Shown here piece by piece: positions 13,601-22,600 of a stretch of DNA of 64,000 nucleotides. Below the pieces are notes generated by a model. That model was not told the DNA's origin and searched no databases. It worked only from the letters and a program-made list of their open reading frames with translations. Made by a program: the position numbers and the translations under genes. Each line of letters starts with the position of its first letter. Position 1 is the first letter of the stretch. The stretch is from Pratylenchus scribneri (lineage: Eukaryota > Nematoda > Chromadorea > Rhabditida > Pratylenchidae): the NCBI GenBank assembly GCA_030063045.1, contig JAQSEB010000109.1:248001-312000 (forward strand). The letters run 5' to 3'.

Positions 13601-16600
13601 TGTTGCATAAATGCAGCAGGCAACAATCCATATGTTGTATATCCAATGTACCCATCCCCAGAAGAAATTCTCGATTTCGCCTTTTAAACCATGAGGGAGT
13701 GCTCCTAATGGTTCGGCAGCAGCTTTCTGCTCTCTGAGCTCCCTATTTTTCCAATCATTCATCCGCTCATGTTCGCTTATATGAATTCCAGGGAATTCAA
13801 GCGAGAGATTGAAGAGCGTGAGTTGATGGAAAACTAAAGGGTTAATGCTAAATCCCCCAAGAATTGGCTGCTCTGGTAAATGGTGAAGTGAGCTCTGGGA
13901 TATTAGAGTTCGTTCACCCGTTTGGGTGTCGAACAATTCTAATTTCCCATGTATGTTTGACAAATGTATCCCATGTGTCAAACAGTCAGCCTCTGGGGAT
14001 GTGGGGGTTAAGATTCCTAGCATTTGATCTAGAAAACCCACAAGAATTCTGTCGTGGACATCCATTTCAACTGGCAGGTATCGGTAACAGTGCCCAACTG
14101 TTTTCCGGAGTCGCAAGCCTGTGGTTGGAATACGGGCACAGGGATAAACCTCAAGAATATCCTCTGTTACCCACCTGGCCTGGATATCTGTCCTGTTGAG
14201 CAGATAACGGGCCGTTGGAGTTGCTCCAGTGAGGCGCTCGGTTCGCTGGCATTCTCTAAAAAAGAGTTGACGTACTGCTCGTGTTACAGCAAGGTTACTT
14301 GCCGTAAGCTGCGAGGCTAACTGATCTGCCAGCACCGTGCCTTGAACTGTTGATGACTGCCTTTTTGGTCGTGTTGTTGGCCATTTGAGCTGAATGTAGT
14401 CGCTTTCGCTGACTGCATATCCCTGCTCGGAAAGTCTTAGGTTAGTACCATCGCAAGACCTTACTTTGGGCGCATCAGTTTGGAATGTGAGAGCGATCTC
14501 TTTGGAGGCGCTAACCCACATTTTTTCTGTTCTTTCCCCATCCCATACAGCCAACAAATCGAACTCGCAAGGCTTGCATCTGCCATTGCATCCGCTTCTC
14601 CAGATGAGCCGTGAGCCATTCACTTGGCAGCTGCCTTCATTGAGTTGACAGTGCCTTGTGTCGTATACCGGGGAGATTATCCTTAAATCCTTGGTGGAAT
14701 AGAATAATTCCGTTTCGGCATACATGCAATTGACCGCAACAGCAGTCTTTGCTCCGGTCCATAGAGAGGCAATTCGGCCGGGAAAATCAAAGTGCATGAA
14801 ATTGTTGGTGCTGAAGAATCCTTGAGCCTTCTGGGTCATGGCACCATCGGTTTTAGGGCAGATTTTGCGCTTCTGCATATCTTGACATTGAACGGCCGTG
14901 ACATTCTCGAACCTTTTAAATGGTTTTTGAAAGAATTTGTCGCCGAGCAAATTTGTATAATACTCTTTGCTCTCGAATTTGATCGTGCAAATGGCCGCCT
15001 TCGGCAATTTGACTGGCATCATATTCCGATGAAAAACATGCAGTTTCATCGTTACCCAGGTGGTCAGCAAATCTGGTGGTGCACGGCAGAAGGGCGAAAC
15101 CTTTGGGTGTTTAAACCAAAATTCGCCTTTGTGTGAACACCAAAGTACCTGTTTGATGTTGAGATCAGTGACAGGTTCGTCCCATTCTTCTTCTTCTGCC
15201 TGCCTTCTTGCCGCGATTCTGTGCCTTGGCTTTTCTTCAGAACTTTCCCAACTATGCTCCTTGGATTCCCATGAATCTTCCCAGGATTCATGGTGCTGCC
15301 TTCTCTCTTCCACTACCGGCTTTTCTGTCAGCATTTTCTGCTGAAGAATGACCGGTTTTTGTGCCATTTGTGGAACTGGAGTTGTTGCTTTCCAAGTAGG
15401 AGTTGTGCTTGTCGTTGTTGTAAACTGTTGGGTCGTCGATTGAGGCCTTTGTGTTGTCGATTGCCTTATAGTAGATGGAGGCATTTTCGTTGAAGGAATT
15501 GGCTTTGTTGTGGGTGTCAAAGTACCCATCTGCCTTACTTCTTTGGCATATTGCTTGGCCTTTGCACTGGCCTTCACTTTTATAACGAGTGGGTCGTCCA
15601 TCTACATTGATTTTAGCCATTCGAGTTTGCGATTGACGTGTAGTAGGTACCAAGGTAGTGCCTGTAGCGGCTGCTAGTGGGCCGAAGAAAAATAGAAGTG
15701 CCAAAAGAATCATGGGCAATAATCGAGTCAGGCGGGAAGTTAGAGGCATTCGTGCCCCTGCATTTTGTCCACCAGGCATTGCCTTCTGGTGGCTTGTTGA
15801 CGACGATGCCACCTGTGCTGAAGTGCTCTGTTCCGGTTCCATTTCCGCTGGTTGCGCCATTTTTGGCGGTTTACTGGGTGGCAGTTGAATCCCCATTTCA
15901 TTGAGGACCTTCAGTTTATCTTCAGGATTCCGCCTATTGACTGTAACGATGCTTGCTCCACGTTTCATTGTTTTCAAGGAAGCTTCGATTTCTTTCCATT
16001 GTGGATGCCAATCGAAGGTCATAATGGCATTTTCAATAATGATGACACATCTCCAGAGGTATTGCATCTTCTCCATTAACCGCTCCAAAGTTGGAAGCAG
16101 ATTTGGTCGATCCGCTTTGAACACGATGATTCCAAGTTGGATTTGTGCCCCCAGGAAATGCGCATCCAATTCATCTCCAGTATTGATTGGGATGACTTGA
16201 GGGTAATGCACTAATTCGGCCAATGGCTTGATGGCATTTTCATCTCCAACAATCACCACGGAAGCGTTTGGGTTGTAGATCCTCAACGGAAAATAACGCT
16301 GGTGTCGAAGGCTCATGATTGCGTGTGTGATGTTCTTCTGAAGGTCATCGATGAATCGCCTTAAGTGTGGCTGATTTATCCCTCGGCGTTCGCTTGGCCA
16401 AATATCCAGTGGACGATCAGGTTTGGTCGATAGTTCGCATCCAAAAACCCGGCACTTGAATTGCCATAGGTCTAATAGCTGGATCAATCGCTTGGCCGGA
16501 AATGGTTGTTTGTTGCCTTTGTGCAAAGCTCCAAACAAATAGTTCAAAGCCATTAATGGGTTCATATTAAGGATCCAGCCGATTGACTGCGGTTGATGCT

Positions 16601-19600
16601 CATTATGATGGCGAAGAATGAAGTCCACCAGCAATAGATGGATGAATGTCGGCACAATTCGTTCCCATTGGAGAGCATGGCCCCAGGGATGTGTTGTTGC
16701 GTGCCGAACTGTCCAGCTTCCACCCACATTAACGACCGAAGGATTCCAGACCTCCTTTAGTTTTATGGCCTCGCACATTCCATGGCCTTGTAGCGCCAAT
16801 TCACTACACGGCTCGATCATTTTGAACTTCATCAAAACTCCCCTTCGCTCCTGGTTATTGCCCTTTTCGTAAAGGACTCTGTGGCCAGCCGGCGGCTCAG
16901 GGGAACCTAGCCTCGCATGCATGCCATTCATTTGTGGCCACCATCTTCTTGTCCTTTGGGGTGATTCGGGTTCACGAGTCCTTTTGGGCGTTTCCGGTTT
17001 GGGCGCTTCTAAATGGCGATTCAGCTGCGAATGACGTTCGACCGAAATGGCATTTTTCGAACCCGTTTTCGGAATCCGAATATTTTGAAGAACATTTGGC
17101 CGCGCCATTCCATCCTGCTTCTTGTATCGATTCAATTTTCGAGAAGGCACGGCAATCATCCTTCCTTGCTGCAATGATTGAGTGGGCGGTGAAGGCACGC
17201 TGCAATTCTCCGGTGGTATTGGCGTCAGTCGCCTTGTTGGAATCCATTGGAGCACAGACGGTTGGTTGCTTTCTACCGTTGTCACTTCAATTTCAAATTC
17301 TGGCGCTTCGGGGCCGCGTGGGACCGGCTCGGACTCATCGATGATTTCGTCGTAGTCCAATTCGATAGAAGACATGGCTGAAAATGCGCACGTAATTAAT
17401 GTTTCTTCTGGATTTTGATTGGGGTTTTGATTGATTTCCAGGGGATAGATTTGTGAGACTGCTCGTCTGAGTGTTCCATTGTTTGTTTTCAAGACCACAG
17501 TCCTTATTTTTCCATCCCTTCCTGGTATTGTTTCAATAATTTTGCCCATTTTCCACGTCGATCGTGGAAGATCGTCCTCAATTAGGACGAATTCTCCGGG
17601 GGATGGTTCACGATTGACCCCTTGTTTTTGTAGTTTTTCGAATCTTTCGCGTAAAGCGATTAGATATGAATCATTCCAGATTTTCCAGAATTTATCAACA
17701 TTAGATATGGATTTCTTGAAATTTTCCATCAATTTATCTTTGTTTTCCCATTTGGGGAGATAATCTGGATCATTATCCTCTTCACCAATCGGTGGTAAAT
17801 CGGAATTGACATCATCATATGGGATGAGAAAGTCAATCGGGCGCAATGGCACTGTCACTTCGCCTTCAGCCAGATACGTTAAAGGGCGATTATTTACGAC
17901 GGTCTCTATCTCGATCAACAGAGTAGATAATTCATCGTAGTCTAGCAGCCTTTTACCGATCGTTCGGCGTAAGCTATGCTTGACTAGGCCCACAAAACGT
18001 TCAAAGTGGCCACCCATCCATTTCAATTTTTCCCAGGATGAATGCCTTGATGGATCGATGATCCATTCCGGTTCAGGTGTAGTGGCAGGGAATGCACAGA
18101 TCGGTGGTTCCAATTTTTCCTTCTTTTCTGCTTTCGGATCATAGCATATTATGGGCTTTGGCCATTCATTGGCCTCTTTTTCAAGCCATTTTGGTCCTTT
18201 TAGCCATAGTGAATTTTCAATTAATTCACTAGGCTTTACACCTCGGCTAGCCAAATCAGCCGGATTCTGTTCTCCAGCCACATGCTGAACTGGCCAGTTT
18301 CCTTTGATTTGTTTGAGTCTATTCTCAACAAATCGATCCTTGGTCTCATTTGCTTTCAGCCTTTCAATTGTGCATGTGCTGTCGGTCCATAAGATGACTT
18401 GTTTATCACTTATGTCCAGCTCTTTTTGCACAAATTTAGCCAATTTTGTGGCTATTGAGAGAGCCTGCAATTCCATTCTAGGTGCAGTACTCTCATTTTT
18501 CGGGAATTTGACTGGGCGAACACGGCTTTTACCAAAAATCAAATTTGAAGTGATTTGTTGGCCAGCTATTCGCAAATAAATTGCGATTCCCATTGCCTCA
18601 ACGCTTGCATCTGAGAAGACATGCAATTCATTTTGCAATCCCTCTTTTCCCGCAAAACGAGGGACCATTATTGCGATTCCATCCCAGTCTTGCATCAATT
18701 CAGTCCATTTTTCATGGATTTCCGCAGAAACAGGGGTATCCCATCCGACATTCTTGTCTTCCCAAAGATCGCGAATGAGTAACTTGACCGGGAGAGTCGC
18801 TGGGCATAAGAGCCCCAATGGGTCATACATTTTTGAAATGTGAGCTAACATAATCCTTTTTGTCAGCTTCGATTGAATGAATTTTGGCATTTCAATAGTG
18901 AGTTTATCATCATTCATAAGCCATTTGACTCCCAAAATTTTGGGATTTGTTTCTGTTGAAATGTCATTTTCGTCGAGCAATTTGAGCTGCGTCGAATTTG
19001 ACATGAATTGGCACAAACGCATTCCAGCGTCGGCAAATATTTCTTTGGCCCTTTGGCAGGTATCTAGAAATTCACTTTCTGTTGTATTTATGAGGATGTT
19101 GTCCACATAAATATTTTTCTCAATTGCCCTTGCCTCTTTCTCTTCATAGAGGGAAAGGTGCTCTTTTATAGTGCCGTTGAGCAAAAAGGGACTACAATTG
19201 AGGCCAAAAGGCACTCGCCTGAATCGAAAAATGGGCAATTTTTGATGAAAAAGTGAATCCTCATTCACAATGCTTGGATCATTGAGCCAGAAAAATCGGC
19301 ATGCGTCCCTATCATTTTCTCTCAATTCAATTTGCAAGAAGGCTTGCTTCAAATCGGCGCATATGACTATGGCCATTTGCCTGAATCTCATCAAAATTCC
19401 TGCCAAATCATTGAGCAATGATGGGCCTTTGTGAAGGCATTGATTCAAACTTGGCAAGTTTTTACCGAGTTTATTGTCCTTCATTGAACCGTCGAAAACA
19501 ATCCGAACTTTCGACGTTGCTTTGTTGGCCCTAATGACCACTTGATGGGCCAAATAATGTATTCTTCCTTGAGTGTTTCTCTCTTGAACTTGTTCAATGA

Positions 19601-22600
19601 TCCCAGCGTCGAGCTGGTCTTGAAATATTTTGTTGTATTGCTCAAGCAAATCCGGCTTCGCCTTGAGCATTTTCAGGATGCTTCGCAACCTTCCTCTTGC
19701 CAGCTTGTAATTAGTTGGCAGCCGGTCAGCTTTATCATTCCACAGCAAACCGGCCTGATATCGGCCATTTTTAAATGCCAAATTGGCTTTGAATTCATTT
19801 AGAATTTTTTCATCTTCATCCTTTTGATCATTGAGACCAATCATGCCTACATTTTCGAGGCTAAAATGGTCTGAGACCAATTTAATCAATTCTTGATTTT
19901 CAGAGCTAATTTCAAGCTCATAATTTTCTTGACTTGTTCCAGAATGGCTCAATTTTTGGGCTTGAATTGGCTCAGAATTATGTCCTTTTGAGGACTTATT
20001 TTCATTCTTCCGTTTCTGGATAGCCACGGCAAAAATTTGCTCATCATCGGATTCAGATTCAGAAGAATCCAATTTGAATTCTTTCGATTCCGGTTTGCAC
20101 CCCGAATTGATTTTCCTTTCTGGCTCAATTCGTTCGGGTCTGCATGAACAAGGACGTTTCCTTCCAAAATATTCGCAACTGCATAGTCCTTTGAAACCTT
20201 TCTTTCTTGCTTCAAAACATTTGCAGTTACAACCATAAATAAATGGCCATGGGATGGGTGAATTGCTGCTTTCATCCTCAGATGAACTCTCATCTTCAGA
20301 AGAGTCTGTGAAGAGTCTTTCATCCCCCTGCCCTTCATCGTAATATGGAACTCGTCGGAATAATGGGCAGCCAACAACGATGGGTGGAGGCCTTATGATG
20401 GGCAATACTGCTGGATTTGGTTCATCCAATTCCTGCAAGCCGCTGTCGTCTGAATCAGTTTCATCACTGTATTCGTGTTCCGATTCTGACCAATAGTAGT
20501 CTGGATCGTCTGGGGCATCGTCACTGTCATAGACGGCCACTCCACAGACTTCTGATTCAGAATCATCTGGTTGGATGGCGCATAGACAACTTGCCATTCT
20601 TCCCTTTCCAGAAATAAATTGCCCCAGAGAACATTGGCTAAGGAAAAAGCCGCTTGGCAACTCTGCAATTGTTCTTATATCGAACAACTGCCACTGATCG
20701 ATTCCGATCAGTATATCCGGTTTGGCTATTTTGCCTCGAAGTGGGAATGGGTTTTGACCCAATTGTTTCTTATCTTCCGGATTTATTGGCACAATTCTTA
20801 TTGAGCTAACCAAAGTTGTCATGGCATTTGCTGATAGGATCAGCTTTGCGCCTTCATTGGTCCGAAGACCGAATTGAACTCGATCGGACGCAACATGCTC
20901 TTTTTTCATGCCGAATGCAGACACGAGGAAATTCTCTCGGCACAATGTTTTGAGTTCAAGTGCGGCACGTAATTCTTCTTTAATGTATGACCGATGGCTG
21001 CCACTATCAAAGAATATTAAAGCCTTTTCTTTTAGGCCCAACTTTGACGGATTGAATACTTCCGTCTCAATGCACATGAGCAATCCCTTTCTGCCTGATT
21101 TTGTAACTGTGGCATTAACAGCGCACAATTCTTTCTCATTATTTTTATCAGGCGTGCCCGTATATTTGGGCTTTCCACTTTGGTAACTTGCTTCTCCCTT
21201 TTTACATAGGGCACGATTGTGTTTCCCTTGGCATTTTGCGCATTTAAGGGACTAAACTGGGCAATTCGAAGCGAAATGCCCTGACCGGATGCACTTTAGG
21301 CATTTCTTGAGTTCCCGTATTCGGTCAACTCTTTTGTCGACCGTATTGTAAACTGGGCACTCACTGGTCCAATGATTCGTATTTGAATCGCAAAGGGCGC
21401 AGGGGCCGGGTGGCTTATTGCCTGATTTGGCATCTTTTTTCTGTGCCTTAGGCTTCCCTCTCTCTTTTCCCTTTGCCTTTTCGGCATCAACTGCCGGAAA
21501 TGACACTGAACCCTCATTTGAGTTCTTGTCCCAGAGATTTGTTTTCTTTGGTTTCTTATTTGGCTTATTATGCTGTTCTGCACTTGAGCCTAATGAAACT
21601 CTGACCACTTCTTCCTTCTTCACACAATTGGCGAGAACGTTCTTGAACATGGTCGTACTCCAATCAGGATTTATTGCTTTCATTTGGAGAATTTCTCGTA
21701 ATATAGGGGCGAACTTAACCTTACTTTCAAGCAAAGTGTAAGTTGGAGCTCCCTCCATATTTTGGCCATAATTGCCCAATTGCCTTGTCAGGCGTTCAAT
21801 CTCATCGCTGAGCTTAGCCGTTTCCTGGAAATTCTTGGCTTCTTTAAGCCCTGCCAATTCCAGATGGAGCTTGTCTGTATGCTCCCTCTTGCCCCCAAAT
21901 TTTTCTTTCAATAGCTCCAAAGCTGTGGTATAATTGTCCGGATTGTCCACTCTCAATCCTTCAATCAGCTTTCTTGGACCGTCGGCCAAATGAGTCTTGA
22001 GATGGATCAATTTGGCCGTTCCGGTTATGCTTGAATTGGAGTCAATCGTACTATTGAATATTTCTAGCCATTCAGGCCAGCTGGCTTTATCGCCAGAAAA
22101 TATGGGCAATTTTAGCTTTGGGGCTTGAAAATCAAAGGCTACGGCTGGTGCGCCAGCGCCCGCTCCTCCTGCGTTTCCAATTTTTTGTTGCTCGAGTTTG
22201 AGCTTCAATTGTATATCCGATTCCAATTTTTTCAAATTGCGAAGTTTTTCATTCGCAGATTTGAATGCTTCATCAAAGTTCAAAGATTCATGAACTGTTG
22301 TGAAATTTTTCTCTTCAAGCTCCAATTTAGCCTTGTCTGTGACCAGTTTTCGTAGATAGTCCGTCCAGCTGTTCTCAGCGGCCCGGATATCATCCAAGTA
22401 AGTCGCCACGAGGTTGCGATCCTCGCGAACGACTGAAAGACGGGATTCGTATTCAGCAGCGTTTTGGGCTGCTGAACGTCCAGGATCGGCTTTCAAATTT
22501 TGGTCCACAGCGATGGTTTCGATTGCCGCGAGGGCAGATTTAACCTTTTTTTCTAGCGGTTTGGACATTTTTAAGAATTTTTTCAAATTCTTTTAAAATT

